A program made the position numbers and the translations under genes. From positions 248,001-312,000 of the forward strand of contig NZ_JANQBQ010000001.1 of the NCBI RefSeq assembly GCF_024723825.1: 64,000 bases of DNA, written 5' to 3'. The notes under the pieces were generated by a model, which was not told the origin of the DNA, did not search any database, and worked only from the letters and a program-made list of their open reading frames with translations. Of this stretch, positions 9,961 to 17,781 are shown piece by piece. Position 1 is the stretch's first letter; each line of letters starts with the position of its first letter. Source of the stretch: Romboutsia lituseburensis. Lineage in GTDB: Bacteria; Bacillota; Clostridia; Peptostreptococcales; Peptostreptococcaceae.

Positions 9961-10962
9961 ATGCCAGCACCACGAAAAATGATCCCAAAAGAAAAAATAA
10001 TGAATCTAATAGAGAAAAGATACAATCAAAGAGAAATGTCAGAAATACTAAATATATCTGGAACTACAATGACAAGATTAATGAGAGAATATGATTTATC
10101 CACAAAGCCAAAGCCAGATCAAATAATTGGAAAAAGGTTTGGAAAACTAATAGCTATAAAAAGAGTAGAAAACACTAAAGAAGGTCGTAAAGTATATAAA
10201 TGTAAATGTGACTGTGGAAATATTATACAAACTAAAGCAAAATATCTAAACAATGGAGACACCAGAAGTTGTGGGTGTTTTGAAAAAAATTTTAGTAAAT
10301 ATCAAGAAAAAAACTATAAAGAAGCTTTAAAAAGGGTTGGAGAAAAACATGGTATGCTAACTATTATAGATGTAGAAATAGCAAATACTAAAAAATATTA
10401 CAAGATGGTATGCAAATGTGAATGTGGTAATATAACAAAAAGATCCTATGGAAGTTTACATCAGTATAATACACCATCTTGTGGGTGTCATGCAAGAGAA
10501 ATGAGTAGTATAAGGATGAGTGAAAATATTTTAAGTCATTTTAAAAGTAGTAGAAATAAAAGTTGGTACTTCAAAAAACATGGGGAAATTATTTATTGTA
10601 GATCTGGCTATGAGGTTATATATGCAAATCATTTGATAATGAATAATATTGAATTTGAGTATGAGCCAGAAATTTTTAAACTAAAAAATGCAAAACGATA
10701 TACACCTGATTTTTACTTAGTTAAGGAAGATAAATATATTGAAATTAAGGGAATACCATATGAAGTAATAGATATTAATAATCAAAAACACAGTGTTGAG
10801 CTTTTTAGAAAAAATCATACATTAGAAATCTATTACTGGGATGATCTATGGGAAATGTGTGACTTGCCTTATAAAGCATATACTAATTACAGAATTAGAG
10901 CCAATAGATTAGGCATTAGGGTAGAAGATTATTTAGGAAAAATTCTGTATCTAACATATTAA
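9961..10962 (+). CDS. HTH / twin zinc-ribbon / PD-(D/E)XK endonuclease-like protein
   Basis: A 333-residue protein. Residues 10-45 are a helix-turn-helix (MNLIEKRYNQREMSEILN, then SGTTMTRLM). Two repeats follow of a cysteine module common in phage homing-endonuclease and AP2-type proteins: GKRFGKLIAI with CKCDCG and SCGC (57-106), then GEKHGMLTII with CKCECG and SCGC (about 120-168). The C-terminus carries CRSGYE, YTPDFYL and YIEIKG (about 205-260), an E...PD...ExK arrangement of the PD-(D/E)XK nuclease fold. The start is ATG 9961, with GGAGGT seven bases upstream; the in-frame ATG at 9931 has no such site. It is probably a site-specific, possibly selfish, endonuclease. Target unknown. Confidence 0.65.
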   Translation: MPAPRKMIPKEKIMNLIEKRYNQREMSEILNISGTTMTRLMREYDLSTKPKPDQIIGKRFGKLIAIKRVENTKEGRKVYKCKCDCGNIIQTKAKYLNNGDTRSCGCFEKNFSKYQEKNYKEALKRVGEKHGMLTIIDVEIANTKKYYKMVCKCECGNITKRSYGSLHQYNTPSCGCHAREMSSIRMSENILSHFKSSRNKSWYFKKHGEIIYCRSGYEVIYANHLIMNNIEFEYEPEIFKLKNAKRYTPDFYLVKEDKYIEIKGIPYEVIDINNQKHSVELFRKNHTLEIYYWDDLWEMCDLPYKAYTNYRIRANRLGIRVEDYLGKILYLTY

Positions 10963-10980
10963 TTTCATATAATACTATAA

Positions 10981-11014
10981 AAAAATTACTGGATTAATAA
11001 ACCCAGTAATTTTT
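10981..11014. terminator. Bidirectional hairpin terminator
   Basis: AAAAATTACTGG and CCAGTAATTTTT form a perfect stem with A and T runs at both ends. It lies between the convergent nuclease gene and the MazG-like gene, so it can serve both strands. Confidence 0.85.
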
Positions 11015-11322
11015 TAATATGTTTTCTTTAAAATAATATTTTTTTCAAAGCCACCTCTAGAATTCTTTTTCTGATTTCTTCTATCAAGGATCTCATTCTC
11101 ACTATAACCATACTTTTTACCAATAGCAAAAAGAACCTCCATAACATCAGCAATCTCATCAAGATTTTTATCTTCTAAAAGCTCACCAACTTCCTCATTA
11201 AGCTTTTTGTAAAGATACTCTAGAGCTACATCATCAGAAACCTTAACAATATCACACTTATTACCACTAGACTCTATGATTTCAGGAATATTATCCCTAA
11301 CTAACTTATCATAAACTTTCAT
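11014..11322 (-). CDS. MazG-like nucleoside triphosphate pyrophosphohydrolase
   Basis: A 102-residue protein, MKVYDKLVRDNIPEII at the N-terminus, with EEVGELLEDKNLDEIADVME, the EExxE...ExxD pattern of the all-alpha NTP pyrophosphohydrolase fold (MazG/phosphoribosyl-ATP pyrophosphohydrolase-like). The KLVRDxIP opening is typical of a widespread house-cleaning subfamily. The start at 11322 is chosen because GGAGGTG (11334-11328) stands just before it; a longer in-frame form reaching 11382 begins with a hydrophobic stretch that the family lacks. It probably hydrolyses aberrant nucleotides. Its stop codon overlaps the shared terminator. Confidence 0.8.
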   Translation of the reverse strand: MKVYDKLVRDNIPEIIESSGNKCDIVKVSDDVALEYLYKKLNEEVGELLEDKNLDEIADVMEVLFAIGKKYGYSENEILDRRNQKKNSRGGFEKNIILKKTY

Positions 11323-11454
11323 AAAAGCACCTCCAAAAAATAATAATATAAAAATTATAAAACTAACATAAACCTTTGTCAAAAGATGATAAAATATAAT
11401 AAGTATAAATTGGAAATAATAACTAAATAAAATAAGACCAGAAAGGTAGAAAAT

Positions 11455-13983
11455 ATGAACTTAAATTGTATAACCGGTCATGATGATCATTTATATAAAA
11501 GGATTCAACAAAGCATACATACGGCAACATCAATAGATATAATAGTATCATTCTTAATGGAAAGTGGAGTAAAATTAATTCAACAAGACTTAGAAGCGAT
11601 AAAAGACAAAAATATTCCAATAAGAATACTTACAGGAAATTATTTAAATATAACGCAACCATCAGCACTATATCTTATAAAAGATATACTAGGAGATAAG
11701 GTTGATTTAAGATTTTATAATGACACGAAAAGGAGTTTTCACGCAAAGGCATATATATTTGAAAAAAATGAAGAAGGCGAAATATTTATAGGATCTTCTA
11801 ACCTTTCAAGAAGTGCATGGACCAGTGGTATAGAATGGAATTATAGAATAGATAAAAAAGCAAACTATGATGATTTTAAGTTTTTCAAAGATGTATTTGA
11901 AGATTTATTTAATAATGAATCTATAATAGTGAATGATTATGAATTAGAACAATACTCAAAAACATGGAAAAGACCCAAAATCTATGCAAATGTAAATCAT
12001 CAAAAAGAAGATATAAATTATGTTTATGATGATAACACATCACAAAATGTAAGTAGTATGTTTGAACCTAGGGGGGCTCAAATAGAAGCACTATATGAAC
12101 TTAAAAAGACTAGATTAGATGGATTTGACAAGGGGTTAGTAGTAGCTGCTACTGGTATAGGTAAAACATACCTAGCTGCATTTGATAGCAAGGAGTTTAA
12201 AAGGGTTTTGTTTGTAGCTCATAGAGAAGAAATATTAAAACAGGCTTATGAAAGCTTTAAAAATATAAGAAATGATAAATATAAAAATTATAGTACAGAA
12301 GCTTATGACAAAGTAGCAGAAAGTAATTTAGAAAATAATTTATACAATAGTGATAATTATAATGAAGAAGGATATAATATGGGATTTTTTATGAATTCTA
12401 TAAAAGATACTAATAGAGATATTATATTTGCATCTGTTCAAAGTTTAGGAAAAGAAGAGTATTTAAATGAAAATTACTTTCCTAAAGACTATTTTGACTA
12501 CATAGTGGTAGATGAATTTCACCATGCTGTTTCAAATAACTATCAAAATATTATAAACTACTTTGAGCCAAAGTTTATGTTAGGTATAACAGCTACACCA
12601 GATAGACTAGATAATAAAGATGTATTTAGTGTTTGTAATTATAATACAGTCTATGAAGCTAGTTTAAAAACTGCAATAGATAAAGGATGGTTAGTGCCAT
12701 TTAGGTATTATGGAATTTATGATGATAGTATAGATTATGACGATGTAGAATTTAAAAATGGTAAATACAACGAAAAAGAATTAGAAAAAGCATTAAGTAT
12801 AAATAATAGAGCTAATGTAATTTTAAAACATTATAAAAAATACAAATCTAAAAGAGCGCTAGGATTTTGTACAAGTAAAGCTCATGCAGAGTTTATGGCT
12901 AAATATTTTAATGAAAGTGGTGTACCTTCATGCGCTGTGTATAGTGGCAATTATGGTCAGTACAATGAAGAAAGAAGTGTCGCTTTAAAAAAACTTATAG
13001 ATGAAGATGTAAAAGTAATATTTTCTGTTGATATGTTTAATGAAGGGTTGGATGTAAAATCAGTTGATATGGTAATGTTTTTAAGGCCTACTGAATCACC
13101 AACTGTATTTTTACAACAATTAGGTAGAGGCTTAAGATTGGATAAAGATAAAAAATATCTAAATGTATTAGATTTTATAGGTAATTATAATAAGGCAAAC
13201 TTAGTTCCATATTTACTTACAGGAGATAGCAAAATAAGAGAACGATGTACAGATATAATACCTAAAGAAGAAGATTATCCAGAGGACTGTTTTGTAGACT
13301 TTGATTTTAGACTTGTAGATATATTTGAAAAAATGAGAAAAGCAAATCAAAAGATAGAGGATATGATAAAAGAAGAATATTTTAATATAAAGATAGACTT
13401 AAATAAAATACCATCTAGGGTAGATTTATTTACGTATATGGATGATAATTTATATAATAACATTAAGAAAAAGTCAAAGTTAAATGCATTTAGAGATTAC
13501 ATAAAATTTTTAGATGATATAAATGAACTTAATGAAGGTGAAAAATTATTTATAAATACACTTGGACATGATTTTATAAAATTTATAGAAACTACAAGTA
13601 TGAGTAAAACATATAAGTTACCTGTATTGTTATCATTTTACAATAATGGTAATATTAAATTAAAAATAAATGATGATGATTTATATAAATCTTTTACAGA
13701 ATTTTATAGTAAAGGATCAAATGCTGTGGATATGTATAAGGACAAAGCAACATCTAACTTCACAACTTGGGGTAGAAAACAATATATAAGTTTGGCTAGA
13801 AAAAATCCAGTACATTTTTTATGTAAAACTAGTAGTGAATTTTTCTATTTAGATGGAGAAGATGTTTGTTTAAATGAAGAATTAAAAAATTACTTTGATA
13901 ACAAAGAGTTTGTAAAACATGTATTTGATGCTATAGAGTTTAGAACTAAGGAATACTATAAAAATAGATTTGAAAATAAGTAA
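11455..13983 (+). CDS. PLD-family nuclease fused to SF2 helicase
   Basis: An 842-residue protein. The N-terminal PLD domain (about 1-170) has FHAKAYIF (His96, Lys98) followed by GSSNLSRSA, one HKD motif, so dimerisation would be needed for two active-site halves. The SF2 helicase follows: Walker A AATGIGKT near residue 235, Walker B VVDEFHHA, motif III GITATPDR, and the C-terminal RecA lobe with GRGLRLDKDKKYLNVLDF. The last ~200 residues have no motif I recognise. Start ATG 11455 follows GAAAGGT. PLD-helicase fusions of this kind are recurrent in bacterial accessory and defence islands (established); here the neighbours (MazG-like, nuclease) fit that setting, but no named defence system is completed. 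Confidence 0.85.
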   Translation: MNLNCITGHDDHLYKRIQQSIHTATSIDIIVSFLMESGVKLIQQDLEAIKDKNIPIRILTGNYLNITQPSALYLIKDILGDKVDLRFYNDTKRSFHAKAYIFEKNEEGEIFIGSSNLSRSAWTSGIEWNYRIDKKANYDDFKFFKDVFEDLFNNESIIVNDYELEQYSKTWKRPKIYANVNHQKEDINYVYDDNTSQNVSSMFEPRGAQIEALYELKKTRLDGFDKGLVVAATGIGKTYLAAFDSKEFKRVLFVAHREEILKQAYESFKNIRNDKYKNYSTEAYDKVAESNLENNLYNSDNYNEEGYNMGFFMNSIKDTNRDIIFASVQSLGKEEYLNENYFPKDYFDYIVVDEFHHAVSNNYQNIINYFEPKFMLGITATPDRLDNKDVFSVCNYNTVYEASLKTAIDKGWLVPFRYYGIYDDSIDYDDVEFKNGKYNEKELEKALSINNRANVILKHYKKYKSKRALGFCTSKAHAEFMAKYFNESGVPSCAVYSGNYGQYNEERSVALKKLIDEDVKVIFSVDMFNEGLDVKSVDMVMFLRPTESPTVFLQQLGRGLRLDKDKKYLNVLDFIGNYNKANLVPYLLTGDSKIRERCTDIIPKEEDYPEDCFVDFDFRLVDIFEKMRKANQKIEDMIKEEYFNIKIDLNKIPSRVDLFTYMDDNLYNNIKKKSKLNAFRDYIKFLDDINELNEGEKLFINTLGHDFIKFIETTSMSKTYKLPVLLSFYNNGNIKLKINDDDLYKSFTEFYSKGSNAVDMYKDKATSNFTTWGRKQYISLARKNPVHFLCKTSSEFFYLDGEDVCLNEELKNYFDNKEFVKHVFDAIEFRTKEYYKNRFENK

Positions 13984-13992
13984 TCCAAATGT

Positions 13993-14030
13993 ATTTAATC
14001 CATGTAGGGATTTCTGACGTAGGATTAAAT
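13993..14030 (+). repeat. Inverted repeat in the intergenic leader
   Basis: ATTTAATCC (13993-14001) and GGATTAAAT (14022-14030) are perfect 9-base arms with a 20-base loop. No U-run follows. It lies between the PLD-helicase stop and the HIT gene and could be an operator or a weak RNA hairpin. Confidence 0.4.
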
Positions 14031-14064
14031 TCAGGATAATAGTATTAAAGATAGGAGAATAATT

Positions 14065-14427
14065 ATGAGTTGTATATTTTGTGAAATGAATAATTACATA
14101 TTAGAAAATGAAGTAGCATATGCTATATTTGATAAATTTCCAGTAAATGAAGGACACATGCTTTTTATACCTAAGAGACATGTAAAAGATTTTTTTGATT
14201 TAACAAGAAATGAGAGAGAATCTATATTTGAATTAGTAGATGAAGGAAAAAAACTACTTGATGAAAAATACTCTCCAGATGGATATAATGTAGGTGTAAA
14301 TTGCGGAGAAGTATCAGGACAAACTGTTATGCATGTTCATGTGCATCTAATACCAAGGTATATTGGAGATACATCATGTCCTAAAGGTGGAGTTAGAGGG
14401 GTAATACCTGACAAAATGAAATATTAA
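14065..14427 (+). CDS. HIT-family hydrolase
   Basis: A 120-residue histidine-triad protein. The signature HVHVHLIPRY (His-x-His-x-His) is near residues 92-100, and the family's N-terminal CIFC...DKFPVNEGHMLFIPKRH is present. HIT proteins hydrolyse nucleoside phosphoramidates or dinucleoside polyphosphates. ATG 14065 follows GATAGGAG. It is a single gene with its own terminator. The family call is firm; the substrate cannot be read from sequence. Confidence 0.92.
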   Translation: MSCIFCEMNNYILENEVAYAIFDKFPVNEGHMLFIPKRHVKDFFDLTRNERESIFELVDEGKKLLDEKYSPDGYNVGVNCGEVSGQTVMHVHVHLIPRYIGDTSCPKGGVRGVIPDKMKY

Positions 14428-14455
14428 ATCAGTTAGTAAATATATTATTTATGAT

Positions 14456-14482
14456 AAAGCCTTGGATTATTCCAAGGCTTTT
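14456..14482 (+). terminator. Rho-independent terminator (repeated hairpin, copy 1)
   Basis: AAAGCCTTGGA / TCCAAGGCTTTT with a short ATTAT-type loop. An almost identical hairpin lies at 16146-16173 and a third, with one stem mismatch, at 35856-35886. Confidence 0.9.
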
Positions 14483-14540
14483 CAAATATCAATATATGTT
14501 ATAATGGATACAACTACACAATATAACAGGGGGAGCAAAT

Positions 14541-16094
14541 ATGGAGGCTAAGCATAAAGTTGGGGGCTTATGCAATATGGTATATATACTATACATAATA
14601 TTTCTAATACAGCCAATTCAAAGCTTAATAAACAGTGGTATCATAAGTACTGATATAAAACTATTTCAAATAATATACAATATAGATATTGGAGATAAAA
14701 TATGGTACTTTATTTTTCAAATCATGTTTTTATTTTTTATATTTATAGCAATAAGCACAGAATCAAAAAATATATCAGAATGTGAAGACAAAGGAAAGAT
14801 AAAAATATTAAACAAAGAGCTATATTCATATAAAATATTTATAGCCCTTAATATTACTGGAGCTATAATACTTTTAGTATTAACTAAAGATAAAGAGTTG
14901 TTTTTACCAAGTATCTTATTAATAGCTGCGAGTATGCTCCTACACTTTGCTAAGGAAATGTATTTAAAAGCATGTTTATTTGATAGAAAAAGAATTTGGC
15001 TAGAAAAAATAACAAATGAAAAGTATGATGAAAAAGATATAGATACTAAGAATTGGAGACGTAAATTTTGGTTTGACAACAAAGTTAAGATAAATATTGA
15101 AGATAGAGCATCAAATATAACGATGAATATTGTAGCAATATTGATGTGTGTATTATTTTTTATAAATTTTGGTCTTATATTAACTACGTTTGTAGTAGGG
15201 TATTTTTTTATAAAAAACATAATAAAGTTATTAGAAAATGTATTTTCATTATTTACGACTATAGATGGTGTTTGTACTGGAGTATATGAAGAGCGTAAAA
15301 AAAATTCTGTTTTTTATATGGTTGTTGTTACAGATTACAAAAACAAAAAAGAAATCTGTTTAAAGTTAAATGAAACTTATTGTATAGATTCAATGGACAA
15401 TATAAGTGTAGTTCATGGAGTTTTTTCTAAACAATGTATTTCTATTAACAATATTAAACAAAAGGAAGGCAATGCAGGGAGTTTCGCTATTTTCTTGATA
15501 CCATTATTATTATTTGGGGGATTTAATATAAAAAATGAACCTGTTGAACCGATACAACATGAGCAATATCAGGATGCTACAATTATAGAACATAAGGGAG
15601 ATCCTATACCTTTAGATAAATTAGGAAAGTATAAAGCTATAGATATTTCTAGTGAAAAAAATTATGAAGGTGTTGATATTGAATTAGATAAATTGTATTT
15701 AGGTAATAAAAGATCGAAGTTACTTTTTAGTGTTACAAATAATACTGACAAAGGAATGGTTTTAAACTTAGATTATAATACTTTTATTAGAAGTGATAAA
15801 GGACAAAATTCAAATATATTGCTTCCTGGTGTGAAGTACAATTTAGAGATGGATATTTTACAAAAACATAATAAAAAGTCTGTTAAGGAGCTAGTTGTTA
15901 CTTTGGAGTATACTTTATCGGAGACAATTCTTTTTGAGTATTTAGATTATACTAATAATAATTTTTATCCTTTAAATGTAGTAGATAGTAATTGCGAGGT
16001 AGTTGTAAATTTAGTTAAAGAGGATTCTAAAATAAATTTCAGCGGTTATGATCAATTTTATAAAAAACAAGAAGATATAGTTAAATTTCAATGA
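14541..16094 (+). CDS. Membrane protein with extracytoplasmic Ig-like domain; unknown
   Basis: A 517-residue protein I do not recognise. Hydrophobic segments are seen at about 12-35, 55-75, 100-120, 122-140 and 205-240. A short soluble part follows (about 240-310), then another membrane segment SFAIFLIPLLLFGGFNI near 320. The C-terminal ~180 residues are soluble and beta-rich, with the look of a DUF4352-type immunoglobulin-like domain (GVDIELDKLYLGNKRSKLLF, then SVTNNTDKGMVLNL). ATG 14541 follows CAGGGGGAG. It is a single-gene unit bracketed by two copies of the same terminator. Possible roles in envelope stress or signalling are guesses. Confidence 0.75.
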   Translation: MEAKHKVGGLCNMVYILYIIFLIQPIQSLINSGIISTDIKLFQIIYNIDIGDKIWYFIFQIMFLFFIFIAISTESKNISECEDKGKIKILNKELYSYKIFIALNITGAIILLVLTKDKELFLPSILLIAASMLLHFAKEMYLKACLFDRKRIWLEKITNEKYDEKDIDTKNWRRKFWFDNKVKINIEDRASNITMNIVAILMCVLFFINFGLILTTFVVGYFFIKNIIKLLENVFSLFTTIDGVCTGVYEERKKNSVFYMVVVTDYKNKKEICLKLNETYCIDSMDNISVVHGVFSKQCISINNIKQKEGNAGSFAIFLIPLLLFGGFNIKNEPVEPIQHEQYQDATIIEHKGDPIPLDKLGKYKAIDISSEKNYEGVDIELDKLYLGNKRSKLLFSVTNNTDKGMVLNLDYNTFIRSDKGQNSNILLPGVKYNLEMDILQKHNKKSVKELVVTLEYTLSETILFEYLDYTNNNFYPLNVVDSNCEVVVNLVKEDSKINFSGYDQFYKKQEDIVKFQ

Positions 16095-16145
16095 TATAAA
16101 TAGGACTGTATTGGAATAAAAAATTAAAATAAATTAAAAAGTATT

Positions 16146-16173
16146 AAAGCCTTGGATTATTCCAAGGCTTTTT
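16146..16173 (+). terminator. Rho-independent terminator (repeated hairpin, copy 2)
   Basis: AAAGCCTTGGA / TCCAAGGCTTTTT, identical through stem and loop to the hairpin at 14456. It ends the membrane-protein unit. Confidence 0.9.
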
Positions 16174-16345
16174 GAATATATACTCAACACCATAAAACAT
16201 GTTAATAATAATTAACATAAAATAATAAAACTTTTAAGCACAGATTAAACGTCTATATGCATGTAAGAAAAAAGACAAATGAAAATTACTGACTATAAGA
16301 GCTGTATTTAAAATAAGTTAAATTATAAGAAAGAAAGAGTTAGAT

Positions 16346-16476
16346 ATGGATTTTAAAAAATATGCATCAACATTAGTAATAGGGGCTTAAAAAAAGTATT
16401 TATATATATTTTAAAAGTTCATACAAATCATAAAAAATGGCATGAGTTCGATATAGAATCAGACTCATGCTATTTT
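16346..16476 (+). other. 14-codon ORF followed by a hairpin; possible leader or gene remnant
   Basis: In the 460-base gap between 16174 and 16637 there is a 14-codon frame, 16346-16390 (MDFKKYASTLVIGA), preceded by AAGAAAGAG. A hairpin GCATGAGT (16440-16447) / ACTCATGC (16463-16470) followed by TATTTTTT comes about 50 bases later. The peptide reads like the start of a membrane or secreted protein, so this may be a truncated gene that kept its terminator, or a leader peptide. Neither is proven. Confidence 0.35.
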
Positions 16477-16510
16477 TTATATATAAATTACCTATGTTGC
16501 TAGTATTTTA

Positions 16511-16550
16511 TAAGAATGTTAATATGAAGTTAAGAATGTTAATATGGAGT
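16511..16550 (+). repeat. Tandem 20-bp direct repeat upstream of the LysR gene
   Basis: Two adjacent 20-base units, TAAGAATGTTAATATGAAGT and TAAGAATGTTAATATGGAGT, differ at one base; the first five bases start a third copy at 16551. The repeat is 88 bases before the LysR start and may be an iterated operator or a promoter-spacing repeat. Confidence 0.75.
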
Positions 16551-16637
16551 TAAGGGAAGTAAGAATTTAAACTAAATACATATAAAACTATATACTGACA
16601 GGTATATACAAAATAAAAGGATAGAGGGAATAAGAAT

Positions 16638-17564
16638 ATGAATATAAAAGAGATAATATACTTCTTGGAAGTAGTAAAAGAAACTAGTTTTACTAAAGCT
16701 GCGAATAATTTATATATATCCCAACCAGCTCTTAGCAAAGCAATAAAAAATTTAGAACAAGAAGTACAAACGCAATTAATCGAAAGAAATACAAAAAAAT
16801 TTAACTTAACATATGAAGGTGAAATATTTTATGAAAATGCAAAAAAATCTATTGATATTATAAACACAGAGATATTTAAACTTCAAGATAGCATAACAAA
16901 TTGCAGGAAAAAATTAACATTGGGGATACCGCCAGTTATAGGTAGTGTGTATTTCACATCTGCTGTAGCTAAATTTAAACAAGAATACCCAGACATAGAT
17001 ATCAAGATAATAGAAGAAGGAGCAAATAATATAAAATATAAAGTAGTAGATGAAAGTATAGAACTTGGAGCAGTAATATTTCCGGTAGAAGAAGACAGTA
17101 TAATAGCATCACAGATAGTAAGTGGAGATGTAATGCTAGCTATAAGTAAAGATCATCCTTTGGCTAATAGAAAAAGTGTTGATATGAAAGAACTAAAAGA
17201 TGAAAGATTTATTGTATTTAATGAAAATTTTATGATGTACGATAAAACAATAAATGCTTGCAAAAAATCGGGATTTGAGCCGAATATAGTAATGAAGATT
17301 TCACAATGGGATTTTATCTTAGAGATGGTAGCCCTAAATTACGGAATAGCAATAATGCCAAAACCAATAGTTCAGAGATACAAAATGAATGGAGTAAGTA
17401 TGATATCTATCTCTAATCCTGGAATAAATTGGAATATTGGTTTTATAGTTAAAAAGGATAAATATATGTCTAAAACACTAAAGCTATTTGTAGAGTATGC
17501 AACAAATCATATCAGAAAAGAACATGAAAGTAAGAAAGAAGATAATCAATCAAAAATAAAATAA
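16638..17564 (+). CDS. LysR-family transcriptional regulator
   Basis: A 308-residue LysR-type regulator. The N-terminal winged HTH is plain: MNIKEIIYFLEVVKETSF, then TKAANNLYISQPALSKAIKN and LEQEV (residues 1-45). The rest is a periplasmic-binding-like co-inducer domain (about 90-295). It begins at ATG 16638 behind GGATAGAGGG. It sits upstream of, and co-oriented with, the thl-crt-hbd-bcd-etf and lysine genes, so it is a candidate regulator of that block (inference). The inducer cannot be read from sequence. Confidence 0.93.
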   Translation: MNIKEIIYFLEVVKETSFTKAANNLYISQPALSKAIKNLEQEVQTQLIERNTKKFNLTYEGEIFYENAKKSIDIINTEIFKLQDSITNCRKKLTLGIPPVIGSVYFTSAVAKFKQEYPDIDIKIIEEGANNIKYKVVDESIELGAVIFPVEEDSIIASQIVSGDVMLAISKDHPLANRKSVDMKELKDERFIVFNENFMMYDKTINACKKSGFEPNIVMKISQWDFILEMVALNYGIAIMPKPIVQRYKMNGVSMISISNPGINWNIGFIVKKDKYMSKTLKLFVEYATNHIRKEHESKKEDNQSKIK

Positions 17565-17571
17565 AGTAGTT

Positions 17572-17607
17572 AATACTTTTTATGAAATAATTAAAAGTAT
17601 TTTTTGT
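17572..17607 (+). terminator. Terminator of the LysR gene
   Basis: AATACTTTT (17572-17580) and AAAAGTATT (17593-17601) form a stem followed by TTTTTG. It separates the regulator from the thl operon. Confidence 0.8.
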
Positions 17608-17629
17608 ATAAATACAATTTGTTAAACTT

Positions 17630-17644
17630 ATAACTAAAAGTTAT
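17630..17644. promoter_or_regulatory. Palindrome, candidate LysR operator of the thl operon
   Basis: ATAACTAAAAGTTAT is a perfect 15-base palindrome around a 3-base centre, between the LysR gene and thl and 138 bases before the thl start. LysR regulators bind T-N11-A palindromes, and this site holds that spacing. The assignment is inferred from position and symmetry only. Confidence 0.4.
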
Positions 17645-17781
17645 GAGCGTATAGTTTTTTGGAATTTTACAAAGAAGCTCTACCTATATATACTTATGTT
17701 AAAGAGAGAAACTTCAAAAAAAGATATAAAATTTGGAATAGAGACAAATTTCGAAGATTTAAGAAGTAGGGGGAAAAGAGA

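Noticed and set aside
9675-10962. Classical type II toxin-antitoxin pair
   Set aside because: The RHH gene and the nuclease are divergent rather than an operon, and the nuclease does not resemble known toxins.
14717-15220. Minus-strand frame of 167 codons inside the membrane-protein gene
   Set aside because: It has no ribosome binding site and its composition mirrors the sense gene's AT-rich codons.
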